Positions 1-7,535 of a stretch of 64,000 bases of DNA are shown here, in pieces. The notes below the pieces were generated by a model. That model ran no database searches. It was not told the origin of the DNA and was given only the letters and a program-made list of their open reading frames with translations. The stretch is from Bacillus sp. OV166 (GTDB lineage: Bacteria > Bacillota > Bacilli > Bacillales > Cytobacillaceae), in the NCBI RefSeq assembly GCF_900177675.1, contig NZ_FXWM01000001.1:4783001-4847000 (forward strand), in the 5' to 3' direction. Every line of letters starts with the position of its first letter. Position 1 is the first letter of the stretch. The translations under genes and the position numbers were made by a program.

Positions 1-329
1 GCATGTGCACCCGTTTCTTGTATTAGTCTGGCAGCATTTAATAATGTATCCCGAACGGATAAATGGTAAGTTAGAAACGGCATATCAGCGAGAATAAAGG
101 TATCTTTTGCTCCACGTTTTACAGCTTTTGTATGATGGATCATGTCGTCAAGCGTTACTGGTATGGTTGAGTCATAACCAAGGACTACCATCCCAAGAGA
201 GTCTCCCACCAATATAACGTCAACTCCGCCCTCTTCAGCTTGCTTAGCCGAAGGGTAATCATACGCGGTTAACATAACGATTTTTTCATTATTTTCCTTC
301 ATTTTCAAGAAATCTGTTGTTTGCTTCAT
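1..329 (-). CDS. panB: 3-methyl-2-oxobutanoate hydroxymethyltransferase, partial
   Basis: This is the N-terminal part of ketopantoate hydroxymethyltransferase, the first step of pantothenate (CoA) synthesis, which transfers a hydroxymethyl group from methylene-tetrahydrofolate to 2-oxoisovalerate. The gene runs off the left edge of the window. Reading from ATG at 329, about 109 codons are visible, including MLTAYDYPSA and the metal-binding region VGDSLGMVVLGYDST, both typical of PanB. A purine-rich ribosome site (GGAGGG) lies just upstream. panC and panD normally follow but are outside the window. The gene has its own promoter and a leader containing a terminator, so it appears to be controlled separately from birA. 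Confidence 0.93.
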   Translation of the reverse strand, partial: MKQTTDFLKMKENNEKIVMLTAYDYPSAKQAEEGGVDVILVGDSLGMVVLGYDSTIPVTLDDMIHHTKAVKRGAKDTFILADMPFLTYHLSVRDTLLNAARLIQETGAH

Positions 330-539
330 CAATTTTCCCTCCTTTTATATGGGAGAGGAGATAAAAAGATTTTAAAAGAGCAAATAAAAAAGATCCTTCT
401 GAAGGCAGAGGATCCCAGTTACACTTTTAACATGCTTCATCCCTCTGTCCCGGTCCGCTACACGGATCTAGGCAGAAACCTTTTTAATTGTTAGTTTCAT
501 AAAGGTGCAGTTCTCAGTGGATACTGCCCATTGGATAGA
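330..539 (-). ncRNA. panB leader RNA, candidate pan motif / attenuator
   Basis: About 200 nt separate the promoter from the panB start codon. The leader holds several hairpins: ACCTTT/AAAGGT bracketed by GGCAG/CTGCC, and TCCG/CGGA with a TGTAG loop. It ends in a strong intrinsic terminator (386-414). The 5' arm of that terminator (ATCCTCTG, 406-413) can instead pair with CAGAGGGAT at 439-447, giving a mutually exclusive antiterminator with one bulged base. The pan RNA motif is known upstream of panBCD in Firmicutes, B. subtilis included, and this location fits. I could not align it to the published consensus, so the family name is an inference; the attenuator arrangement is seen directly. Confidence 0.55.
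386..414 (-). terminator. Attenuation terminator in panB leader
   Basis: Read on the minus strand, GATCCTCTG and CAGAAGGATC form a stem with one bulged A and a CCTT loop, followed by six Ts. It lies between the panB promoter and the panB start codon, so it must be regulated or leaky. Confidence 0.8.
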
Positions 540-567
540 ATTATAACAAATTCTACGAAAAGTTCAA
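540..567 (-). promoter_or_regulatory. Sigma-A promoter for panB
   Basis: Minus-strand TTGAAC (562-567), a 16-bp spacer and a perfect TATAAT (540-545). It sits just before the birA stop codon and drives the panB leader. Confidence 0.7.
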
Positions 568-571
568 GCTT

Positions 572-1549
572 TTAAAACTCAATATCCGCAGAATAGATAT
601 GATGAATCGTACCGGTCAAATCTTCTAACTGCAGCACTCCATCATTGGTTATTCCTAGTGCTTTTCCTTCAATCGTATTCGTAAGTGTTCTAGCTTTTAT
701 GTATTTACCGATACTGCCGGCATAACCCTCCCATAAAAGCTTTATTGGAAGAAATCCTTGTTCTAGATACAGCGTATATAATTTTTCAAAGTGTTTGAAA
801 ATAGATCTAATTAACTCTGCTCTCGAGACAGTTTCTCCATCCTCGATAAATAGGGAAGTAGCTATTTCTTGAAGTTCTAACGGGAAATCTTCTTTCTTCT
901 GATTCACATTTATACCAATTCCAATGATAATTGAATGAATAAGGTCGGCCTCCGCTTGTAATTCCGTTAAAATTCCCGTTACTTTCTTTCCGTTAATAAG
1001 AATATCATTCGGCCATTTTATTTCGGGAATAAGGTCTGTCATTTCTTCAATGGCTTGAACAATCGCAACTGCTGCGAGCAATGTCAATTGTGGCGCATTG
1101 CTTAGGGGTATATTCGGACGTATAATCATACTCATCCATATACCTGTATATTTTGGCGAATGCCATTTTCGGGCCATTCTACCCCTGCCTGACAACTGCT
1201 CTTCAGCGATGATGACCGTGCCTTCAGGAGCATCTTCTGAAGCAAAGTGATGGGCAAGCTTTTGGGTAGACTCCACACTTTCTACATAATGGATATTTCT
1301 CCCTATAAAGTTTGTGGTTAAGCCAAGCCTTACCTCATCTGCAGTCACTTTTTCAGGAGTTTTTAGAATCCGGTAACCTTTGTTTCTAACGGCTTCTAAT
1401 TCAAATCCTTCCTTCCTTAATTCCTCAATATGCTTCCATACTGCCGTCCTTGAGCAGCCAATGAGTTCTGCTAGATGCTGCCCTGATAAAAAGGTGTCAC
1501 CTGCAGTTGTAAAGGCATCAAGTAATTCTTTTCTTATTTCTGATTGCAC
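572..1549 (-). CDS. birA: Bifunctional biotin--[acetyl-CoA-carboxylase] ligase / biotin operon repressor
   Basis: BirA makes biotinyl-AMP and transfers biotin to carboxylase lysines; in Bacillus it also represses biotin synthesis genes. The N-terminal winged helix (CSRTAVWKHIEEL, about residues 32-44) binds DNA. The catalytic domain carries the biotinyl-AMP loop GRGRMARKWHS near residue 120 and KWPNDILI near 180. The C-terminal SH3-like domain ends in IYSADIEF. I chose GTG at 1549 (325 aa) because MQSEIRKELLDAF aligns with the B. subtilis start; the in-frame GTG at 1561 overlaps the AAGGAG ribosome site. The gene overlaps the end of cca by 16 bp, so the two are probably translationally coupled. 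Confidence 0.93.
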   Translation of the reverse strand: MQSEIRKELLDAFTTAGDTFLSGQHLAELIGCSRTAVWKHIEELRKEGFELEAVRNKGYRILKTPEKVTADEVRLGLTTNFIGRNIHYVESVESTQKLAHHFASEDAPEGTVIIAEEQLSGRGRMARKWHSPKYTGIWMSMIIRPNIPLSNAPQLTLLAAVAIVQAIEEMTDLIPEIKWPNDILINGKKVTGILTELQAEADLIHSIIIGIGINVNQKKEDFPLELQEIATSLFIEDGETVSRAELIRSIFKHFEKLYTLYLEQGFLPIKLLWEGYAGSIGKYIKARTLTNTIEGKALGITNDGVLQLEDLTGTIHHIYSADIEF

Positions 1550-2733
1550 TTCATTAGCCACTCCTTGATCTTTTCTTTGTCGTTATCTAGATTTCCGGCT
1601 AGGATATTTTCTTCGATGGTTAAAAGCGTCTCCTTAAGCCATGGTCCACCTCTTTTATTGAACCAATCCATTACGTCATTTCCAGTCACATTCATTTCTG
1701 AACGGTCTTTTATCGGCAGGGTTTCATACAGCTTAATCCAATGTTCAATCGATTGAACTTCGTTGATCCCATTAATAACATGGTAGAGCTTTTCCGTTGA
1801 TAGGATATGATCATGACCAGCAGAGTATAAGTCATATATGGACCAATCTTGTTCAAGTCTTTTTGTAAGGAAATGTACAACTTGTTGAATCTCTCTTATT
1901 TCCTTAAGTGCAAGCCGCCACTCTTTTAAAAATAACTCTATCTCTTTTTCTTTTAAATTTATACAGAAAATTAAAAGTGACCACATTTCACTTTTATTAA
2001 GATTCCCACTGTTAAAACTACGTAACTCCTCTAATTGCTGCTTTTTTCCCTTCAAACCCGGTAAATAAGAATAAATATTTGCTTCAAGGAGAATACTCAA
2101 CGCTTTAGTCTTATTTTTACCAATTAAGAGTTTCTCAAACTCCGCCCTTTTTCTTTCTACAGCAATGTTATCAAGCAAGTGAACAAGCTTTGCTAATGCT
2201 TGAACCGTACCTCTTTCGATTTGAAAAGAGAGTTGACTTACAAACCTTACTGCTCTCATCATTCTTAAGGCGTCTTCTTGGAAGCGGTCATTCGGACTTC
2301 CAACTGTTTGAATTATTCTATCTTGAATGGCTATAAATCCATTAAATGGGTCAATTAATTTTCTATTTCTGTCCATCGCGATAGCATTCATTGTAAAATC
2401 TCTGCGCTGTAAATCCTCTTTTAAGTTGCGGATAAAGGTAACCTTTTTGGGTCTTCGATAATCTTGATAGTCTGATTCGGTTCTAAAGGTGGTAATTTCA
2501 TACCCTCCATTATTAACAAGAACGAGAACTGTTCCATGTTCGATTCCAATATCCACTGTTTTCGGAAAAATCCTTTTCACTTCTTCGGGGGTTGCGCTTG
2601 TTGCAATATCAACGTCATTAATCTCTCGTTTTAACAGATAATCTCTAACGGAGCCACCAACAAAATAGGCTTCAAAGCCAGCATCCTCCAGCTTTTTTAA
2701 TACAGGACTTGCTGCTAAAAATGGGTCAATCAT
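1534..2733 (-). CDS. cca: CCA tRNA nucleotidyltransferase
   Basis: Adds or repairs the 3' CCA of tRNAs without a nucleic-acid template. The class II nucleotidyltransferase signature is visible: GGSVRD near residue 27, then the metal-binding pair in NDVDIATSATPEEV near 40. The conserved RRDFTMNAIAMD and the downstream RNA-binding region (EDALRMMRAVRF) follow. At 399 aa it matches the Bacillus enzyme and has no C-terminal HD domain. It starts 11 bp after bshA, inside a cluster running from ypjD to birA with very short gaps or overlaps. Confidence 0.96.
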   Translation of the reverse strand: MIDPFLAASPVLKKLEDAGFEAYFVGGSVRDYLLKREINDVDIATSATPEEVKRIFPKTVDIGIEHGTVLVLVNNGGYEITTFRTESDYQDYRRPKKVTFIRNLKEDLQRRDFTMNAIAMDRNRKLIDPFNGFIAIQDRIIQTVGSPNDRFQEDALRMMRAVRFVSQLSFQIERGTVQALAKLVHLLDNIAVERKRAEFEKLLIGKNKTKALSILLEANIYSYLPGLKGKKQQLEELRSFNSGNLNKSEMWSLLIFCINLKEKEIELFLKEWRLALKEIREIQQVVHFLTKRLEQDWSIYDLYSAGHDHILSTEKLYHVINGINEVQSIEHWIKLYETLPIKDRSEMNVTGNDVMDWFNKRGGPWLKETLLTIEENILAGNLDNDKEKIKEWLMKCNQK

Positions 2734-2744
2734 TTTACTTCACC

Positions 2745-3872
2745 TTAATTCAGTAAATTAAAATATATTTGTTCATATTGTTCAACAATTTGGTCAGCCT
2801 TAAATTTAGTTTTTGCTGTCTCCACAGATTGTTTGGAAAATTGCTGATGAAGGTTCTGATCAACTAAAATTGCTAATGACTTATTAGAGATATCGTCGAT
2901 GTCGCCTACTTCACAAATAAATCCATTCATTCCATGATTAATAACTTCTGGTACACCACCAACATTCGTACCGACACAAGGAACTCCACATGCCATTGCC
3001 TCTAATGCAACAAGTCCAAAGCTTTCCTTTTCCGATAATAACAGCATTAAATCACTGATGGAATACAATTCCTCCAGGCTCTCTTGTTTACCTAAGAAAA
3101 TGACTTGATCTTCTAGTCCAAACTCTCTGACAAGTTTACAGATGATGGTCATTTCAGGGCCATCACCGACCAATAGTAGCTTAGCTGGCATTACAGATGC
3201 AATCTTTGCAAAGGACTTTACTACATCTTGTACCCGTTTTACCGGACGGAAATTGGAAACGTGAATAATTACTTTTTCATCTTCTTTTATTTCAAATTCT
3301 GACTTTAAAGCACGTGCATCACTTTTTTTATAAATGCGGTCATCAATAAAGTTATACACTGTTTCAATTTGTTTATCTGGATTGATCAACTCATAGGTCT
3401 GGTCCACTAGAGCTTTGGAAACTGCTGTTACCACATCCGATTTTTCAATTCCAAATTTAATCGCATCTGTCAAAGAAGGATCATAACCCAAAACCGTTAT
3501 ATCGGTACCATGTAATGTCGTGACAATTTTAATATCTCGATGGCTCATTTGCTTTGCTAGTATTGCACATACAGCGTGAGGAATAGCATAGTGGACGTGG
3601 AGCAGATCTAATTTTTCCCGATTAGCCACTTCCGCCATTTTACTTGCTAAGGCAATATCGTAAGGTGGGTACTGAAATACAGAATATTGATTCACTTCAA
3701 CCTGATGATAATAGATATTATGGTACATTTTATTTAATCTAAATGGAATACTTGATGAGATGAAATGAATTTCATGTCCCTTTTCAGCGAGCATTTTCCC
3801 TAATTCCGTCGCTACTACACCTGAACCACCTACTGTCGGATAGCAAGTAATACCAATTTTAAGTTTCCTCAT
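2745..3872 (-). CDS. bshA: N-acetyl-alpha-D-glucosaminyl L-malate synthase
   Basis: First step of bacillithiol synthesis: a retaining GT4 glycosyltransferase joins GlcNAc from UDP-GlcNAc to L-malate. The N-terminal glycine-rich loop GGSGVVATELG (about residues 16-26) and the C-terminal EX7E motif in ESFGLVALEAMACG (about 283-296) are clear. Length 375 aa is normal for BshA. It follows bshB1 by 2 bp, so both early bacillithiol enzymes are co-transcribed with mgsA and cca. The start ATG has a GGAG site seven bases upstream. Confidence 0.95.
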   Translation of the reverse strand: MRKLKIGITCYPTVGGSGVVATELGKMLAEKGHEIHFISSSIPFRLNKMYHNIYYHQVEVNQYSVFQYPPYDIALASKMAEVANREKLDLLHVHYAIPHAVCAILAKQMSHRDIKIVTTLHGTDITVLGYDPSLTDAIKFGIEKSDVVTAVSKALVDQTYELINPDKQIETVYNFIDDRIYKKSDARALKSEFEIKEDEKVIIHVSNFRPVKRVQDVVKSFAKIASVMPAKLLLVGDGPEMTIICKLVREFGLEDQVIFLGKQESLEELYSISDLMLLLSEKESFGLVALEAMACGVPCVGTNVGGVPEVINHGMNGFICEVGDIDDISNKSLAILVDQNLHQQFSKQSVETAKTKFKADQIVEQYEQIYFNLLN

Positions 3873-3874
3873 GT

Positions 3875-4585
3875 TTATTCTCCTATCAAATCACGATTCA
3901 AAAGGATTGGAACTTTCGTTTTGAACCCTTCAGCAAATGTAACACCAACCAACTTACCAAACATTCTTTCCCTTGACTCAACTGTTTCAATATAACCATT
4001 TACAAGCGGAGTACTATAGCTTTCTTCTGTTTGCTCGAATTGGCTTTTGTACTCCCTCAATGCTTGGAGTTTTTTATCCATATATTGAGTAATATCAATG
4101 GTGAAATCTGGTTTATGAAAACCATTAATCATATAAAAATAAACTCTTTCCACCCGATGTGCAGGTTCATTACCTTCTGTTACATATTTTCTTATGGCAG
4201 ATGAAAAAACAGCTTCCTCCACTAAACTAGCACAATGACCATGGTCAGGATGGCGGTCTTCAAAATAAGGTGCAAACACAATCTGAGGCTTGTATGTTCT
4301 AATAATCCTTGCAATCTCTCTTATGTATTCGTCTTTAAGAAATAATCCTCTATCTGGAAAACCGAATGATGTACGCATAGAGACGTTTAGTATCCCTGCA
4401 GCCTTTGCCGCCTCCTCTTTTCTTAGGGGTACATTCCCATTTGAAGAAAGGTCGGCATCTGTTAAGTCACAGATACCAACTTGTTTCCCTTGGGAGGTCA
4501 ATTTAGCAATCGTTCCAGCCATGCCAATCTCGACATCGTCCGCATGTGCTCCAAAAGCAAGGACATGAAGGTGCTGATTAATCAT
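3875..4585 (-). CDS. bshB1: Bacillithiol biosynthesis deacetylase BshB1
   Basis: Deacetylates GlcNAc-malate to GlcN-malate, the second step to bacillithiol. It is a LmbE-like zinc hydrolase: AHADDVEIG near the N-terminus supplies zinc ligands and the catalytic Asp, and DRHPDHGHC near residue 117 supplies the distal histidine. I prefer ATG at 4585 (236 aa), which matches the usual N-terminus and has a GGTGG site five bases upstream; an ATG at 4597 is possible. The start overlaps mgsA by a few bases. Confidence 0.93.
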   Translation of the reverse strand: MINQHLHVLAFGAHADDVEIGMAGTIAKLTSQGKQVGICDLTDADLSSNGNVPLRKEEAAKAAGILNVSMRTSFGFPDRGLFLKDEYIREIARIIRTYKPQIVFAPYFEDRHPDHGHCASLVEEAVFSSAIRKYVTEGNEPAHRVERVYFYMINGFHKPDFTIDITQYMDKKLQALREYKSQFEQTEESYSTPLVNGYIETVESRERMFGKLVGVTFAEGFKTKVPILLNRDLIGE

Positions 4586-4994
4586 TGATTCCACCATTCT
4601 CTTTATTTAGATTTCTCCACTCAATAAGCCCCAGTTCTAGGCCTCTTATTAATAATTCTGCAGTTCCCATATTAGTAGCAAGTGGAATCGAGTATACATC
4701 ACATAGTCTAACCAATGCTGTTACATCTGGTTCATGTGGCTGTGATGTTAATGGGTCACGGAAGAAGAAAACAGCATCCATTTTATTTTGGGCAATCAAT
4801 GCTCCGATTTGCTGGTCACCACCAAGGGGTCCAGATTGAAAACGAGTTATACTTAGACCCGTTGCCTCACTAATTCGCTGTCCAGTTGTCCCAGTCGCGA
4901 ATAATGTATGCTTCGAAAATATATTTTGATAAGCAGTCGCGAATTGAACCAAATCATTTTTCTTTTTATCATGAGCTATTAAGGCAATATTCAT
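4578..4994 (-). CDS. mgsA: Methylglyoxal synthase
   Basis: Converts dihydroxyacetone phosphate to methylglyoxal and phosphate, a bypass of lower glycolysis under phosphate limitation. At 138 aa it has the full family pattern: ALIAHDKKKNDL, the phosphate loop TGTTGQRI near residue 37, SGPLGGDQQIGA near 54, and FFRDPLTSQPHEPDV near 78 with the catalytic Asp and His. It sits between dapB and bshB1 as in B. subtilis. Bacillithiol also helps detoxify methylglyoxal, so grouping it with bshA/bshB1 makes sense. Confidence 0.96.
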   Translation of the reverse strand: MNIALIAHDKKKNDLVQFATAYQNIFSKHTLFATGTTGQRISEATGLSITRFQSGPLGGDQQIGALIAQNKMDAVFFFRDPLTSQPHEPDVTALVRLCDVYSIPLATNMGTAELLIRGLELGLIEWRNLNKENGGIND

Positions 4995-5005
4995 ATATTT
5001 ACTCC

Positions 5006-5809
5006 CTATTCTAAAATATTTTCTAGTCCATAAACAAAAGTATTATGTGTCATTACAGATTCTACTGCCACTTTTACACCCGACATAAAAGAGCCGCGAT
5101 GGTATGAATCATGCCTTATTGTTAGAGTCTGACCATCAGATCCAAATAACACCTGTTGGTGGGCAACAAGTCCAGGTAAGCGTACCGAGTGAATATGCAT
5201 TCCATCGAACGTTGCACCCCGCGCACCTTGAATCGTTTCTTTTTCATTTGGGTGCCCCTGATTTTTTTCCTCACGAACTGCAGAAATCATTTCTGCTGTT
5301 TTTACAGCTGTTCCTGAAGGAGCATCCAGTTTTTGATCGTGATGCAATTCAATAATTTCTATATCGTTAAAATATTTCGCAGCCATTTGTGAGAATTTCA
5401 TCATTAACACAGCACCAATGGCAAAATTCGGAGCAATAATACATCCTAGTTTTTTCTCATGACAAATATGTTCTAATTCCTCTAAATCGCTTGTAGTAAA
5501 ACCTGTTGTTCCAACCACCGGTCGAACATTGTTTGTAAGTGCAGTTTTTGCGTGATGCATGCCCACCTCAGGTGTGGTTAGATCAATCAAGACATCCGCA
5601 TGGACATTTTGCAGGCATGTTTCGATATTTGCATAAACGGGTACGTTATGTATTGAATGAAAGCCTTCCAAGTCGCTAAGCATCATTCCATCATATTTAT
5701 GATCCACAACAGCTAAAAGTTCAAAATGATCAATATTCGTTACTAACTTCACTGCTTCACTGCCCATTCGGCCGCGGGGACCAGCGATGATAATTTTAAT
5801 TTGTTCCAT
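5006..5809 (-). CDS. dapB: 4-hydroxy-tetrahydrodipicolinate reductase
   Basis: NAD(P)H-dependent reductase of the diaminopimelate/lysine pathway, which also feeds dipicolinate for spores. The Rossmann motif GPRGRMGSEAV is at the N-terminus, VGTTGFT near residue 100, and the catalytic/substrate motif HHDQKLDAPSGTA near 155-167. ATG at 5809 gives 267 aa, the B. subtilis length, with a GGAG site eight bases upstream; the in-frame GTG at 5818 lies in the ribosome site. It follows ypjD directly. Confidence 0.95.
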   Translation of the reverse strand: MEQIKIIIAGPRGRMGSEAVKLVTNIDHFELLAVVDHKYDGMMLSDLEGFHSIHNVPVYANIETCLQNVHADVLIDLTTPEVGMHHAKTALTNNVRPVVGTTGFTTSDLEELEHICHEKKLGCIIAPNFAIGAVLMMKFSQMAAKYFNDIEIIELHHDQKLDAPSGTAVKTAEMISAVREEKNQGHPNEKETIQGARGATFDGMHIHSVRLPGLVAHQQVLFGSDGQTLTIRHDSYHRGSFMSGVKVAVESVMTHNTFVYGLENILE

Positions 5810-5814
5810 AAAGT

Positions 5815-6159
5815 TCACTCCATTTTTTCTTCATTAATTCTTGTCCACCGATTTTGGTCTCTTGTCTTAAATTTTTCCATTACATAATTATGTGCATCTT
5901 CTAAGCTGATATTTAAAGAGTTAGCAAAACAAATTAATACAAATAAAAGATCACCAAGTTCTTCTTCGATGGCTTTTTCAGTTTCACTTGTTTTTTTGGG
6001 TTTCTCACCATAATAATGGTTTACTTCTCTAGCAAATTCCCCTAGTTCCTCTGTAAGTCTTGCTAGCATCGCAAGCGGACTGAAATACCCCTCTTTAAAT
6101 TGACTAATGTACAAATCTACTTCTACCTGAAGGTCTTTCATCGTCTTTTCTTTGGCCAT
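5815..6159 (-). CDS. ypjD: Nucleotide pyrophosphohydrolase, MazG-like (YpjD)
   Basis: A small all-alpha MazG/dUTPase-type nucleotide pyrophosphohydrolase of 114 aa. The metal-binding acidic motifs are EELGEFAREV near residue 31 and EEELGDLLFVL near 60. ATG at 6159 is chosen because it has a GAGGTG site six bases upstream; extending to an upstream start at 6198 adds 13 residues with no family similarity. It is the first gene of the ypjD-dapB-mgsA-bshB1-bshA-cca-birA run. The physiological substrate is not known. Confidence 0.9.
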   Translation of the reverse strand: MAKEKTMKDLQVEVDLYISQFKEGYFSPLAMLARLTEELGEFAREVNHYYGEKPKKTSETEKAIEEELGDLLFVLICFANSLNISLEDAHNYVMEKFKTRDQNRWTRINEEKME

Positions 6160-6216
6160 GTATTTCACCTCATCAATAAGACTGATAATTATGTTCATAT
6201 CCTTATTCTATTGTTT

Positions 6217-6245
6217 ATGTTAGCTAAATTAACGCCGATTTACAA
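6217..6245 (-). promoter_or_regulatory. Possible sigma-A promoter for ypjD-dapB operon
   Basis: Minus-strand TTGTAA (6240-6245), 17-bp spacer, TAACAT (6217-6222). It is a moderate match, placed in the divergent gap between ypjD and ypjC. Confidence 0.4.
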
Positions 6246-6282
6246 ATGTTTTCATATATATTACCCTCTTTTTCTCTACTCA

Positions 6283-6311
6283 TTGCTCTAACATTTTTTA
6301 TTCGATATAAT
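6283..6311 (+). promoter_or_regulatory. Sigma-A promoter for ypjC
   Basis: TTGCTC (6283-6288), 17-bp spacer, perfect TATAAT (6306-6311), about 45 bp before the ypjC start. Confidence 0.6.
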
Positions 6312-6355
6312 AAAAACCGCCATATAAGAGAATTTATGGTAGAGGGGGGTTATTA

Positions 6356-7228
6356 ATGCTACATGGTCTTAAAGTAAAAAACATATTATTTATCCTACTG
6401 GGAGCAGCGATAATGTCGTTTGGCCTTGTCAATTTTAATATGCAAAACAAACTGGCAGAAGGCGGCTTCACAGGCATCGCACTCCTATTTTATTTCTTGT
6501 TTAAATGGGATCCATCCTATTCAAACCTATTCTTAAATATTCCACTTTTTTTTATTGGGTGGAAATTGTTAGGTCGTAATACATTTTTATATACCATAAT
6601 AGGGACAGTCGGGGTGTCCATTTTTTTATGGATATTTCAACGCTATTCCATTGATATGCCACTTCAAAGTGATTTAACATTAGCTACCTTATTTGCAGGA
6701 GTTTTTACAGGCATTGGTTTAGGCGTGATCTTCCGTTATGGAGGAACTACAGGTGGAGTCGATATTATTGCTAGGCTTGTCCAAAAATATGCAGGCTGGA
6801 ATATGGGAAAAACAATGTTCTTGTTTGATGCATGTGTTATCGCTTTATCTTTGGTAACATACTTAAATTATAAACAAGCAATGTACACACTCGTAGCTGT
6901 GTTTATTGGCGCTAGAGTAATTGATTTCATGTTAGAAGGTGCTTATTCAGCGCGAGGAGCTATGATTATTTCGGAAAAGAACGAGCAAATTGCCGCTAAG
7001 ATTATGGAAGAAATGGACCGAGGAGTAACAGTCCTAAAGGGATACGGCTCTTACACTAAAAGTGAGCGTGAAGTCTTATATTGTGTTGTCGCAAAAAATG
7101 AAATAGTCCGTTTAAAAAATGTAATTACTTCCGTTGATCCCCATGCATTTGTCTCCATCACGATTGTCCATGATGTCCATGGAGAAGGTTTCACACTCGA
7201 TGAAAATAAAATGCCTTTAGTAGACTAA
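6356..7228 (+). CDS. ypjC: YitT family membrane protein (YpjC)
   Basis: Integral membrane protein of 290 aa. Roughly five hydrophobic segments cover the first 190 residues, with the family motif RYGGTTGGVDIIARLV near residue 127. A soluble C-terminal DUF2179 domain follows, including the GVTVLKGYGSYT stretch near 225. Function is unknown; YitT proteins are often called transporters without direct evidence. The start has a strong GAGGGGGG site. It is transcribed away from ypjD and towards ypjB. Its downstream terminator has been disrupted by the IS element that begins 31 bp after the stop codon. Confidence 0.88.
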   Translation: MLHGLKVKNILFILLGAAIMSFGLVNFNMQNKLAEGGFTGIALLFYFLFKWDPSYSNLFLNIPLFFIGWKLLGRNTFLYTIIGTVGVSIFLWIFQRYSIDMPLQSDLTLATLFAGVFTGIGLGVIFRYGGTTGGVDIIARLVQKYAGWNMGKTMFLFDACVIALSLVTYLNYKQAMYTLVAVFIGARVIDFMLEGAYSARGAMIISEKNEQIAAKIMEEMDRGVTVLKGYGSYTKSEREVLYCVVAKNEIVRLKNVITSVDPHAFVSITIVHDVHGEGFTLDENKMPLVD

Positions 7229-7230
7229 AA

Positions 7231-7258
7231 AAGCAATGTCCACTTTTGGACATTGCTT
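7231..7258. repeat. Left copy of duplicated terminator hairpin (IS target duplication)
   Basis: A 28-bp sequence made of a perfect 12-bp inverted repeat (AAGCAATGTCCA / TGGACATTGCTT) around CTTT. It is identical to 8997-9024 on the other side of the IS. This copy keeps the A-run on its left but has lost the T-run on its right, which is now IS sequence. Confidence 0.9.
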
Positions 7259-7325
7259 CAGACTGTCGACAAATCCGAAAAACTTGGGTTTGCCGGCAGT
7301 CTTTTTTATGTCTTTGTTAAATTGT

Positions 7326-7459
7326 TTGTTGATTTGCGCTCCAGGCGCTTCGCTTTCCGCGGGCGTAGCGGGGAGCCTCCTCGGCGCTTAAGCGCCTGCG
7401 GGGTCTCCCCTGCTCCGTACTCCCGCAGGAGTCTTCGCGCCTTCCGCTCCAATCAACAA
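7326..7459. repeat. GC-rich imperfect palindromic element inside the IS
   Basis: This 134-bp block is far more GC-rich than its surroundings. It is bounded by inverted TTGTTGATT (7326-7334) and AATCAACAA (7451-7459). Internally it has the perfect palindrome GGCGCTTAAGCGCC (7383-7396) and other self-complementary stretches. It lies between the IS left end and the transposase start. From memory, similar GC-rich palindromes flanked by TTGATT/AATCAA are common between genes in Bacillaceae, so it may be a separate repeat nested in the IS. No credible coding content. Confidence 0.6.
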
Positions 7460-7535
7460 GTTTTAAAATCAATAATGACCTTTAAATCAGTCCTTTGTAT
7501 AATTAAGATACAGACATATAGATGAGGTGGATGAA

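Noticed and set aside
330..571. T-box or S-box (SAM) leader upstream of panB
   Set aside because: The conserved T-box TGG-ACCGCG segment and S-box core are absent; pan-type attenuator fits better.
1380..1568. Open frame on the plus strand inside birA/cca
   Set aside because: It lies antisense to two well-identified genes, has no ribosome site, and has no recognisable product.
7253..7525. 90-codon plus-strand frame spanning the GC-rich block in the IS
   Set aside because: Its sequence is the translated palindrome (Arg/Ser/Pro-rich low complexity), with no ribosome site; non-coding IS left end is the better reading.
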